From Ruminococcus_G sp964621905 (GTDB lineage Bacteria > Bacillota > Clostridia > Lachnospirales > Lachnospiraceae): a DNA stretch of 64,000 nucleotides. This document shows positions 25,083-33,162 of this stretch, piece by piece. Made by a program: the position numbers and the translations under genes. The stretch's first letter is position 1; each line of letters opens with the position of its first letter. Below the pieces are notes generated by a model. That model searched no databases and was not told where the DNA came from. It saw only the letters and a list, made by a program, of their open reading frames with translations. The stretch spans positions 124,001 to 188,000 of the forward strand of contig CAZUNG010000004.1 in the NCBI GenBank assembly GCA_964621905.1, written 5' to 3'.

Positions 25083-25409
25083 CTAAATCAATACATCCTT
25101 TCCGTCTGTCCTGCATCCAACGTCAGCTGCGCCCTCACGAAACTCTGCACTCTCCGGGAGCCGCGGGCTTCTTTTTTCCCGGTCCAGTCCTCTCCTCACA
25201 TTCAGAATCATATCCCTTTCGGTATTTCCGGTTATCACGATAAATTTCCATGGCTGTCTGTTTTTTGAAGACGGAGCAGGGCACCCTGCGTTTATAATCT
25301 CCTCTATCACCGTTTTTGATACCGGTATATGTTTATATTTCGGATGCTGCACCGGTTCTTTATGGCAGTTAACATCTTCTATCCTCCATCCAATATAAAG
25401 AAAAACCAA
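25083..25409 (-). pseudogene. Truncated nitroreductase
   Basis: About 75 residues of nitroreductase-like sequence (PVSKTVIEEIINAGCPAPSS, then KNRQPWKFIVITG and RRGLDREKRSP) followed by unrelated residues and a stop. Intact members have about 170-200 aa, with the C-terminal FMN-binding half missing here. The N-terminal residues are also altered. It sits between rpiA and the SRAP gene and looks like a deletion remnant. Confidence 0.7.
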
Positions 25410-25447
25410 AAAGCATATACACTTTCTGGTTTTTCAATGTCTGTTTC

Positions 25448-26116
25448 TTATTCCGCTTCGATGACTTTCACGCCTTCGTCCGTTCCAACAATAATGCGTT
25501 TGCACATTTTCAGAAACTGTCCGGTTTCCAGTACACCGACAACACTGTTTACTTTCTGACGGATCTCTTCGATATCAGCCGGAGCTCCAATACACAGATC
25601 GATGATATAGTTTCCATTGTCGGTCACAAACAGCTCATCATCTTTCATACGCATCTTCGGATTGTATCCGTAATCTTCCATTTTCTTAAATACAATCCGA
25701 TATCCATACGGAAGAACTTCCAGCGGAAGTGGAAATGCACCGATACTGTCCACCAGCTTGCTCTCGTCCATAATCCAGATTACTTCTTTTGCCAAATCAG
25801 CGACAACTTTCTCACGAAACAGTGCGCCGCCGCCGCCTTTTGTCGCATTGAACTCACTGTCAATCTCGTCCACGCCGTCAATATCCAGATCGATATGATC
25901 TACCTCATCAATGGAAAGAAGCGGAATCCCCAACTCTTTCGCCTGCTGCTCAGTCGCTTTGGATGTCGGAACTGCCTGGATCTTCAGACCATTTTTCACC
26001 ATCTCACCAACCTTGTCCACCATGAATTTCGCTGTGGATCCTGTTCCAAGACCTACTACCATACCGTCTTTTACATATTCTGCCGCTTTTTCGCCTGCAA
26101 TCTTCTTCTGGTTCAT
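25448..26116 (-). CDS. rpiA: Ribose-5-phosphate isomerase A
   Basis: 222 aa. Interconverts ribose 5-phosphate and ribulose 5-phosphate in the pentose phosphate pathway. Visible motifs are GLGTGSTAKF near residue 22, DLDIDGVDEID near 77, the KGGGGAL loop near 93, and Glu/Lys catalytic residues in FREKVVA. Full length for RpiA. GGAGG precedes the ATG. It follows the vWA gene of the kinase locus by 77 bp but its function is housekeeping. Confidence 0.96.
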   Translation of the reverse strand: MNQKKIAGEKAAEYVKDGMVVGLGTGSTAKFMVDKVGEMVKNGLKIQAVPTSKATEQQAKELGIPLLSIDEVDHIDLDIDGVDEIDSEFNATKGGGGALFREKVVADLAKEVIWIMDESKLVDSIGAFPLPLEVLPYGYRIVFKKMEDYGYNPKMRMKDDELFVTDNGNYIIDLCIGAPADIEEIRQKVNSVVGVLETGQFLKMCKRIIVGTDEGVKVIEAE

Positions 26117-26193
26117 ATGTACCCTCCTGCAATCACAATTTTCTTGCTATATTATAGCACCCCGTGATATGGAAAACAAGGCAAGTCTCGGCG

Positions 26194-26778
26194 TTACCTT
26201 CGTATTTCTGTAAAAATCTGTCCGGCCCGTTCATAACTTCTGCGTATGCCGTATCCGTCAGCCCGGTACATGGCTGTGTCTTTTTTAAGTATCCCCGCAT
26301 CCTGCGCCTGCCGCAGCGCCTCAGGCTCTGTACCAAAAAAGACGATTTTCCACCCCTCCTCCTTTTTTTTGCCAATCAACTTTCTGACCATGGAAGCTGA
26401 CTGGCGGACACTGGCATTTTCCACCCCGTCAGTTATGATAAACACCACTACCTTTTTCTCGTACATCGGATTCATATCACACAGAGACTCATCCACAAGC
26501 GAAAACACCTCTCCGACGGCGTCAAACAATGCCGTGTTTCCCTTCACAAAGTATTCGTGCTCTGTCAGTTCTCTGGCATACCGGACAGGAACGTGGCAGC
26601 AGAACATCTCACAGTCATCTCCAAAAAGTGCAGTCGTAATATATGCTTTCCCCGGAATCTGCCTCTGCTCACTCAGCATCCGGTTGTAACTGCCGATGGT
26701 ATCTGCCTCTTTTCCATACATGGAACCGCTTCTGTCCAGAATGCACACCAGCTCTGTCATCTGTATTTTTTCATTCAT
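26194..26778 (-). CDS. von Willebrand factor A domain protein
   Basis: 194 aa soluble vWA protein without signal peptide or membrane segment. The metal-ion-dependent adhesion site is intact: DRSGSM (residues 15-20), Thr in KGNTALFDAV near 83 and Asp in FIITDGVEN near 119. Such proteins bind partner proteins in a Mg-dependent way. It is the last gene of the kinase/pseudokinase run, 74 bp after the second pseudokinase, so it may be the cytoplasmic effector or scaffold of that system. Specific role unknown. Confidence 0.85.
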   Translation of the reverse strand: MNEKIQMTELVCILDRSGSMYGKEADTIGSYNRMLSEQRQIPGKAYITTALFGDDCEMFCCHVPVRYARELTEHEYFVKGNTALFDAVGEVFSLVDESLCDMNPMYEKKVVVFIITDGVENASVRQSASMVRKLIGKKKEEGWKIVFFGTEPEALRQAQDAGILKKDTAMYRADGYGIRRSYERAGQIFTEIRR

Positions 26779-26852
26779 AGCTGCACATCCGGCCTCCTCT
26801 GCACATTATAGTTGCTATTGTAACCTTCAAACAAGAAAATTTGTTTCTGAGG

Positions 26853-28283
26853 TCACGGCCACCAGTAATCCGCAAAATCATTCTGCGGCACAAAGGAATA
26901 CTCCGTCACCTGACTGGCCTCCCCCCAGTAATATCGGACTCTGCAGTCCCGGGAGGCAAAGGCATACTGTCCGGAGATATCATCTTTATTCAGATCCAGG
27001 GCCTTCTGCTCACCTGCCTCCAGTTCCCGGCTCGCCTCCTCCGGCGTCCAGGTACAGTCCTCAGACAGCAGACAGACGATATCTCCGGCGGGCCCGGCAA
27101 GTGAAGCCTCACTGTCCGGCTGACGCTGCAGCGCCACCGCCAGCAGCTCCTGACTGACAGTATCAGCAGCAACATATAAGATGACACCGTCCGTAATCTG
27201 GTATTCGGTGATACTGCGAAAATCAGTGATTACAGCGCCGTATGTCTGAATCTCTACCGTATTTTTTTCTTTCTCTTCCAATGTTTTCAGCTGGTAGCCA
27301 CAGTCTTTCACTTTTTGTATGAAAGTTTCCGGCTGTATGGAAAACCGGAACTGATTGCAGGGTCTGTTCCACTGCAGGACATACTCCTCATCCAGTGTAT
27401 ACACAATCCCCTCATCTGTCTCCTCCGTCTGATCGGCATGATCCTTTACAAAAGTTGTAAATTCCTGATAACGCTGTGATCCTCTCGCATAATTTCCGGC
27501 CAGCTCCTGTTCTTTCGGTTTCCTGTCCTCTGTAAATTTCCAGAACATGCAGCCTGCCAGCGCAAGCACGGCGATCACAGCTGCCGCAATCCCAGCCCGG
27601 CGCATACGCCGGATACGGCTTTCTGTCAGTTCCTTTGCCTCCAGTTCCCGGATCAGCTCGTCCATCTCCCGGTACCTGCTGTTTTTGTCCGGAAGCATTC
27701 CTTTTTTCAAAGCCTCCTGCTGCCGGTCATTCATACCCTTCTGCATTGTCAGCCCATACAGTATGGCACAGACTGCACGGATATTCCCACAGGAATCCGC
27801 ATCTTCACGGGATTGGTGGGATTTCAGCTGTGACCTGATCTTTATTCTGTGATCTTCCGTGATCAGAAGATGATCCAGATCCAGGATCTCAAAATCCAGA
27901 CCTTTTTTATTGACAACAGATACCGCATCAGCCACAGGCCGCAAAAGGTTCCACGCCTTATCAAAAGTCAGGGGTTCCTGCTGAATCTCCTGATATTGGC
28001 GCATCGTTACTCCGCGCACATGCTCCGCAACTGCCCACACACCGTGTTCATCCTCAAAGATATCCAGTATCCTGATCATGGCAGCCGTATCGGACAAGGC
28101 TGCATGAAGTCTGATTCGTTCTGTCACCGCCAGTCTTTGCGGGCCGGCGGTGCAGGAAAATCCATATAAAACAACACTTTGCCTCAGGATATCGTCCCTC
28201 GCGAGCAGTACTCTTGTTTGTCCGTCTGCCTTTAAGGTCTGCAGTACTGTGTAACGGCCGTTTACCTGCTCTTCCATCCTCAC
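26853..28283 (-). CDS. Transmembrane pseudokinase (paralogue of the kinase at 31478)
   Basis: 476 aa. The N-terminal 220 residues follow the Ser/Thr kinase fold of the 31478 gene but lack its catalytic residues. The G-loop position reads KADGQT, the VAIK lysine is Leu39, HRDFNPDN is replaced by a segment with no HRD, and DFG reads RSQ. A membrane segment (AVIAVLALAGCMFW) lies near residues 228-246. The ectodomain (250-476) matches the active paralogue, with AGNYARGSQRYQEF, WNRPCNQFRFS and a terminal YWWP. Likely a sensor or allosteric partner that binds without phosphorylating. Start is GTG at 28281-28283 or ATG 6 bp later. Confidence 0.82.
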   Translation of the reverse strand: MRMEEQVNGRYTVLQTLKADGQTRVLLARDDILRQSVVLYGFSCTAGPQRLAVTERIRLHAALSDTAAMIRILDIFEDEHGVWAVAEHVRGVTMRQYQEIQQEPLTFDKAWNLLRPVADAVSVVNKKGLDFEILDLDHLLITEDHRIKIRSQLKSHQSREDADSCGNIRAVCAILYGLTMQKGMNDRQQEALKKGMLPDKNSRYREMDELIRELEAKELTESRIRRMRRAGIAAAVIAVLALAGCMFWKFTEDRKPKEQELAGNYARGSQRYQEFTTFVKDHADQTEETDEGIVYTLDEEYVLQWNRPCNQFRFSIQPETFIQKVKDCGYQLKTLEEKEKNTVEIQTYGAVITDFRSITEYQITDGVILYVAADTVSQELLAVALQRQPDSEASLAGPAGDIVCLLSEDCTWTPEEASRELEAGEQKALDLNKDDISGQYAFASRDCRVRYYWGEASQVTEYSFVPQNDFADYWWP

Positions 28284-28296
28284 TGTTTTCCCCCTC

Positions 28297-30039
28297 TCAC
28301 ATCATCCACGGACTGGCCGACAAATGAACCGAATATCTCATCCCGTCCGCGGAATCATAAAGAGTGATCATAAGGCGGCATTTCGCATTCAGATCCACCG
28401 ATACGGAATCTTTCTCAGATACTTTATTCAGCAGCTGGAATGCTTCCTCCTCCGTCAGAAATGTTTCCGGACAGATATCCGGCAGTACTTCCGTCAGAAA
28501 TGCCGCCGCCCGGTTTCTGCCGGCGCTGTATGCCGCTGAAAACACACGCATGTCCACCACATCATATACCATCTGAAATGATTCATTGTCCTCATAAATA
28601 TGTCTTTCTGTTTCCTGACACATGATTTTCATCGACCGCAGTGCACCGTCAGATATTTTTACACGGCCCGAATAGTACTCCGTCTCTTTTCGAAATGATG
28701 TTTCATCCAGATCCATATGATATCGGAACGCTTCTTTCATCGTATCCTTATCCAGATAAAATTTAGGATATGCGTTGCTGGCCTGATTCCAGCGAACCGC
28801 TGTCCGTTTGTCCAGATCATACCAGCCTTCCCATTCTGTCTCTTTTCCGTTTTCTTCCACAAATCGTACCAGTTCTTTATAATTCTCTGAGTGAATATCA
28901 ATCGGCTGATGATCAGGATGCTGATGCACATATGCTTCTGCCCTCCTCAGTTTATACGCAATAACCTCCTGTGTATGCGTGCTGCAGTAGACCCAAATGC
29001 CGAACCCCGCAAGGACCGCACACAGTACAAATGCCGTTAATATCATGAAAAACTTTCTTCTGGTCTTCCGGCTGATATTATTCTCTTTTTTTGCATCCGC
29101 ATACGATTCCCCTTCCGTGGCGATCTTAACCCACAGCGTGCCCCATTCACTTCTCACAGCTCCCATCCATTTTTTCGTCTGCTCCGACTCCATGCCCAGA
29201 CACTCCAGCAGTCCCTGCGGACAAAAAAAGCGCTTCTGTACATCCAGTTCCAATCCCTGCATCACCATCTGTTCCATTTCTGCAGACAGCGGCATATAAT
29301 CTGATATCGGTTTCAGCGAGTCTTTCTTCATCCTTTCCTGAGCTGAAGCAGCCTTTCTGCCGGTCAGAAGCCGGTATATGACAGCGCACAACTGATAAAC
29401 ATCCGTCCATGGTCCTGCAAGTTCCGGATTCCTGCATTGTTCCGGTGCCGCAATTTCATCGTCTGCCTTCTCCCTGGCCAAGAACCCTGACAACTTCAGC
29501 GTGCCGCTGTCAGTCCACAGCAGACATCCCGCTGTGATCTGTCCATGGAAGATTCCGAGGCTGTGCAGAAAAACCGCCGCCTCTATCACCGGCCGTAACA
29601 GCTGCAGCAGCTCCTGTGGTGTTGTCTGCGCCGGACGCTTATTTGTCATGGCGTTCTCCAGACTGCCGTTTCGCAGACTTTCCATCACCAGATATCCTTT
29701 GTCATTCAGGAAAAAAAAGTCCTTCACCGCTGCAAGTCCCGGAATATCAAATTTCCCAAACAAAAGTCCTGCTTTTTGGGTAAATATCTCCGGATTCTCC
29801 GCCGGCATTTCCAGTACCGACAGTCTCTGCTCCAGAATCCGGTCATATGCAGCATAAAGGGTCCCGGAGGCAGATGCCTCCGAGACCGCACCGACGAGAT
29901 ATTTTTCCTGCAGGACCGTAAAGGGCTGCAGACTTTTCCGGTCCCAGCGGTATTCCCACCGGATTCTTTTGCAGACCGGGCATCGTCCATCTTCACTGTT
30001 TAATTGCTCCATGCAAAAGATACATCTGTTGTGTTCCAT
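28297..30039 (-). CDS. Zinc-ribbon transmembrane pseudokinase (paralogue of the kinase at 33163)
   Basis: 580 aa. A zinc ribbon (Cys6, Cys9, Cys20, Cys23) precedes a kinase-like domain (about 40-290) in which the VAIK lysine is Leu76, HRD reads FHGQ (165-167) and DFG reads SGF (184-186). A WMGAVRSEWGTLW motif near 291-303 links to a membrane segment at about 331-351. The ectodomain shares KFYLDKDTMK, YYSGRVKI and LPDICPETFLT with the active zinc-ribbon kinase. Catalysis is improbable. The gene ends 13 bp before the second pseudokinase, so the two are made together. Confidence 0.82.
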   Translation of the reverse strand: MEHNRCIFCMEQLNSEDGRCPVCKRIRWEYRWDRKSLQPFTVLQEKYLVGAVSEASASGTLYAAYDRILEQRLSVLEMPAENPEIFTQKAGLLFGKFDIPGLAAVKDFFFLNDKGYLVMESLRNGSLENAMTNKRPAQTTPQELLQLLRPVIEAAVFLHSLGIFHGQITAGCLLWTDSGTLKLSGFLAREKADDEIAAPEQCRNPELAGPWTDVYQLCAVIYRLLTGRKAASAQERMKKDSLKPISDYMPLSAEMEQMVMQGLELDVQKRFFCPQGLLECLGMESEQTKKWMGAVRSEWGTLWVKIATEGESYADAKKENNISRKTRRKFFMILTAFVLCAVLAGFGIWVYCSTHTQEVIAYKLRRAEAYVHQHPDHQPIDIHSENYKELVRFVEENGKETEWEGWYDLDKRTAVRWNQASNAYPKFYLDKDTMKEAFRYHMDLDETSFRKETEYYSGRVKISDGALRSMKIMCQETERHIYEDNESFQMVYDVVDMRVFSAAYSAGRNRAAAFLTEVLPDICPETFLTEEEAFQLLNKVSEKDSVSVDLNAKCRLMITLYDSADGMRYSVHLSASPWMM

Positions 30040-30073
30040 CTTATTTCCTCATCTGTCCGGCAGCCCTTCCGTA

Positions 30074-31381
30074 TTATTCATAGACATAGATGCTGACTGC
30101 AGGAACTCCATTTACCATATTTCTTTCAATTTTGGCCTTTCCATCCCAGCTCATCGTCATGTTATCCGGACCGGTGCAGTATCCCCTGCCGTCTTTTCCA
30201 AAAATTTTCTTTGCCATTTTTATCGCATCCCGATAAAATGTCTCGCTGTACTGAAGATTCTCGTCACTGCCATTCCCATACGTATATTCCCATCTGACGC
30301 CGGTAACATCATCGCCTTTAGGCATCTCGAAGGTCATCCATCCCGTTTTTTCAAACAGCGTCTCCATGTTATAGCAGTATGCCATGTCTAAAATCTGTGC
30401 CGGAACCCCGACTTCATCCTCCATCTGTGATTTCTTATGATACTTCACACTCTCCTGCATTTTCAGAATCCCGTCCGAAATGCTCTGTTTACTGGAGCGT
30501 TTGGAGTCAGTCTCTTTTGCCGGACCCTGCTGTGTCGTAAATTTCTGTACCTTGCCCGGACATTCTCTGCCGTTTTCCATCACAAAGAACTGATAGCTGT
30601 AAGTAGCGGCAGGATTCAGTGTCACGCCCAGCTCTGCGTTGATATCATACCACATATTAAACCGGCTCTCCTGTCTCTGGCAATTCTCCGTAAATTCCTT
30701 CAGCAGTGTCCCCTGACTGTCCCAGATTCTGCAGCCAACCTGCGTCACCTGTATACGGTTTGGGTTATTCACTTTTGCATATACCACGGCATTCGTCTGT
30801 GAGATATTCTGATCCGTGTATTCAATCGTGTAATTTCCTGCCGCAGAAGCTTCCGTCTGCTGACTGCCGCTCCACGAGAAAAACGTATAGCGGGGATCCC
30901 CGATCTGAACTGTGGCCCCAACCCAGGCTTTCGTATAACTTCCATTCCATGCATTCTGCTGAATCAGCGTCACTGTGTCTCCGTTTACCTCTTTGACAAG
31001 CGCCCAGTGGACACTGTAATTATCACGCAGCACATCTCCCGTCTTCGGTGCTGTCGTCTCCGCAAAGTCACCCTGATCGATCTTCGGAACAGATGTCGTA
31101 CTGTTCAGGTTCGAGACCTGCCTGCCAAATACCTGACTGTAAAAACGATGTACCAGTGCCGCACAACAATACGTGCTGTCTGAATCATAACCGCCTCCGT
31201 ACGGCTTGTAAAGTGCTTCAACGGTCACTCCGTTAACGGTGATACGGTCCACAGCTCCCGCATCGATGGAGACAAAGTGATAATTCCCCATATCCGCCGA
31301 TACCGCTGAAGGATTGATGAGCATCACTGTCATTACTGCCGCCAGTATTCCCAGCAGTCTGCCTTTTCCATGTTTCTTCAT
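30074..31381 (-). CDS. Secreted CHAP-like amidase-domain protein
   Basis: 435 aa with a signal peptide (MKKHGKGRLLGILAAVMTVM, cleavage near SADM). Residues about 55-180 resemble a CHAP/NlpC-type cysteine peptidase: YCCAALVHRFYSQ supplies the nucleophile region and NYSVHWALVKEV the His. A beta-rich fibronectin-like region (190-290) and an unassigned C-terminal domain (300-435) follow. It lies between the active kinases and the pseudokinases and has its own AAGGAGG. A cell-wall hydrolase or adhesin sensed or controlled by the kinases is plausible; not shown. Confidence 0.7.
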   Translation of the reverse strand: MKKHGKGRLLGILAAVMTVMLINPSAVSADMGNYHFVSIDAGAVDRITVNGVTVEALYKPYGGGYDSDSTYCCAALVHRFYSQVFGRQVSNLNSTTSVPKIDQGDFAETTAPKTGDVLRDNYSVHWALVKEVNGDTVTLIQQNAWNGSYTKAWVGATVQIGDPRYTFFSWSGSQQTEASAAGNYTIEYTDQNISQTNAVVYAKVNNPNRIQVTQVGCRIWDSQGTLLKEFTENCQRQESRFNMWYDINAELGVTLNPAATYSYQFFVMENGRECPGKVQKFTTQQGPAKETDSKRSSKQSISDGILKMQESVKYHKKSQMEDEVGVPAQILDMAYCYNMETLFEKTGWMTFEMPKGDDVTGVRWEYTYGNGSDENLQYSETFYRDAIKMAKKIFGKDGRGYCTGPDNMTMSWDGKAKIERNMVNGVPAVSIYVYE

Positions 31382-31477
31382 GTCTGTTTCCTCCTTATAT
31401 TGAATACGTAGTTTTAGGAACTTTCTTCAGTATAAAGAGTATTTCAGAAAATTTGTTTTTGGATGGAGCGCTTTCCC

Positions 31478-33151
31478 TTATGGCCAGTAATACGGAGGAA
31501 GATAAGAGGCACCGTCAATCCCCTTTTTCAGAAAGGCATACGCCAGATCACCCTCCGGTGTCCGCAGCAGCATGATTTCACAGTCTGCATAACCGTACCC
31601 CATGCCGACGCCATCCGGACTTCCTCCGGCAGTTTTCTCCATATATTCATTCCCTGTCTCCCTGTATGATTCAATCAATTTCGCTCTCGTCTTATCAATA
31701 TCATCCGACAGAATAAACGCCGCATCCGCAGCAAGTCCGCTGATATCCTGCCCGCTTCCGTGTGCCGCATACACATAGAGGGTCTGTATCCTGCTGCTGA
31801 TCAGGTCATAGAGGATGGTCAGCCGCAGCCCGTCCCGCAGCCAAAACTCTTTTCTACGCCCAAAGGAAGTCTGAATCACCCCATAGGGCAACTGTGTCAC
31901 CGTAAACATATCTTTCGTGGCATGGTATTCGGGTTCATACCCCAGTTTCCCGACCTCAGCCAGAAATTGATCAATGGTCGCAGACAGCGTATAGGAATTC
32001 GACGGCTGGTTCCACTCCCGCACTGCGGTATCATCAAGATGATAGACCGTTCCCTTTTCTCCCTTCTCAGTTGACACCGCGCGCTCTCTGACAAATTTCA
32101 TAAATGCCTCATATTCCCTGGAACCCCTTGTATAATTTCCAGCATAGACCGTCTCTTCTGCACCCTCGCTCTGCAGCATAAACCAGCCCGTCACAGCTGC
32201 CGCCGCTGCCAGACCCGCCCCCAGTATCCACCGCAGCACACGTCGTTTCTTTCTGGTCATTTTTTCCGCCGGCGGCGGCTCTATCGCAGCGCAGAGCTCA
32301 TGCAGAGACCGGAATCTCTGCCGGACCTCCAGAGAAAGTCCCTTCATCAGCGCCTCCTCCTGACCCGGGGTAATCTCCGCGCCGTACGCTGAGGGAGGAT
32401 ACAGTCCATCTCGTACCTGGCGTTCCCGGGCATTTGGCGGGATACAGCCGGTCACCATCTCATAGAGCGTTGCACATACCGCATAAATATCTGTCCATGG
32501 TCCCTGGCTTCCTTTCCTGCGATACTGTTCCGGCGGCGCATAGCCATCTTTTACCAGGACCGTCATCGTCCGTCCGGCGTCCCTCCCATAGAAAAACTGC
32601 CTGGCCGAACCAAAATCAAGCAGTTTCAGACTGCCGTCCTCCTGTACCAGCAGGTTGTCTGGATTAAAGTCCCGGTGCAGAAGTTTCTTCCGATGAACGC
32701 TCTCAAGTGCCTGCAGAACTGGGTGTAACAGCTGCCATGCGGCTTCAAACGCCATCGGCTCTTCATTGCGCTCCAGAAATTTACGCAGGCTGATTCCAGA
32801 TACGTACTCCATCACACAGTACGCCGTCTCATTTTCCTGAAAATATCCGTAGACTTTGACGATCCCCGGCACCTCAAACAGTGACGCCAGAATTCTGGCC
32901 TCCTTAAGGAAACGCTTTCTGCCCTCCCGGTAGACCGCCATTTCTGTGCCCTCCGTGATAACAGTTTTCCCATCCCGGGCGTTTGTATTGCGCTCGGCAG
33001 ATGCGGCAGGGAAGTATTCTTTCACAACTACCCGCTGCCCGAGTTGCTCATCCCGCGCAAGGTAGGTGATGCCGAAACCGCCCCTGCCAAGTACGCCTCC
33101 TATCCGGTATCTGCCATTTAAGACAGTCCCTTCTGCCAATTCACCCTGCAT
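31478..33151 (-). CDS. Transmembrane Ser/Thr protein kinase (active)
   Basis: 557 aa from the ATG at 33149-33151 (GGAGGG 5 bp upstream). A GTG overlapping the previous stop is an alternative. The kinase domain is complete: G-loop GRGGFG (22-27), catalytic Lys44 in VVVKEYF, HRDFNPDN (159-166), DFG (179-181) and PEQY with WTDIYAVCATLYEM. A membrane segment spans about 308-326, followed by an ectodomain (AGNYTRGSREYEAF, WNQPSNSYT, ending YYWP). This is a bacterial receptor-type kinase without PASTA repeats. It is downstream of the zinc-ribbon kinase and upstream of the CHAP gene. Confidence 0.92.
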   Translation of the reverse strand: MQGELAEGTVLNGRYRIGGVLGRGGFGITYLARDEQLGQRVVVKEYFPAASAERNTNARDGKTVITEGTEMAVYREGRKRFLKEARILASLFEVPGIVKVYGYFQENETAYCVMEYVSGISLRKFLERNEEPMAFEAAWQLLHPVLQALESVHRKKLLHRDFNPDNLLVQEDGSLKLLDFGSARQFFYGRDAGRTMTVLVKDGYAPPEQYRRKGSQGPWTDIYAVCATLYEMVTGCIPPNARERQVRDGLYPPSAYGAEITPGQEEALMKGLSLEVRQRFRSLHELCAAIEPPPAEKMTRKKRRVLRWILGAGLAAAAAVTGWFMLQSEGAEETVYAGNYTRGSREYEAFMKFVRERAVSTEKGEKGTVYHLDDTAVREWNQPSNSYTLSATIDQFLAEVGKLGYEPEYHATKDMFTVTQLPYGVIQTSFGRRKEFWLRDGLRLTILYDLISSRIQTLYVYAAHGSGQDISGLAADAAFILSDDIDKTRAKLIESYRETGNEYMEKTAGGSPDGVGMGYGYADCEIMLLRTPEGDLAYAFLKKGIDGASYLPPYYWP

Positions 33152-33162
33152 ATCTCCCTCCG

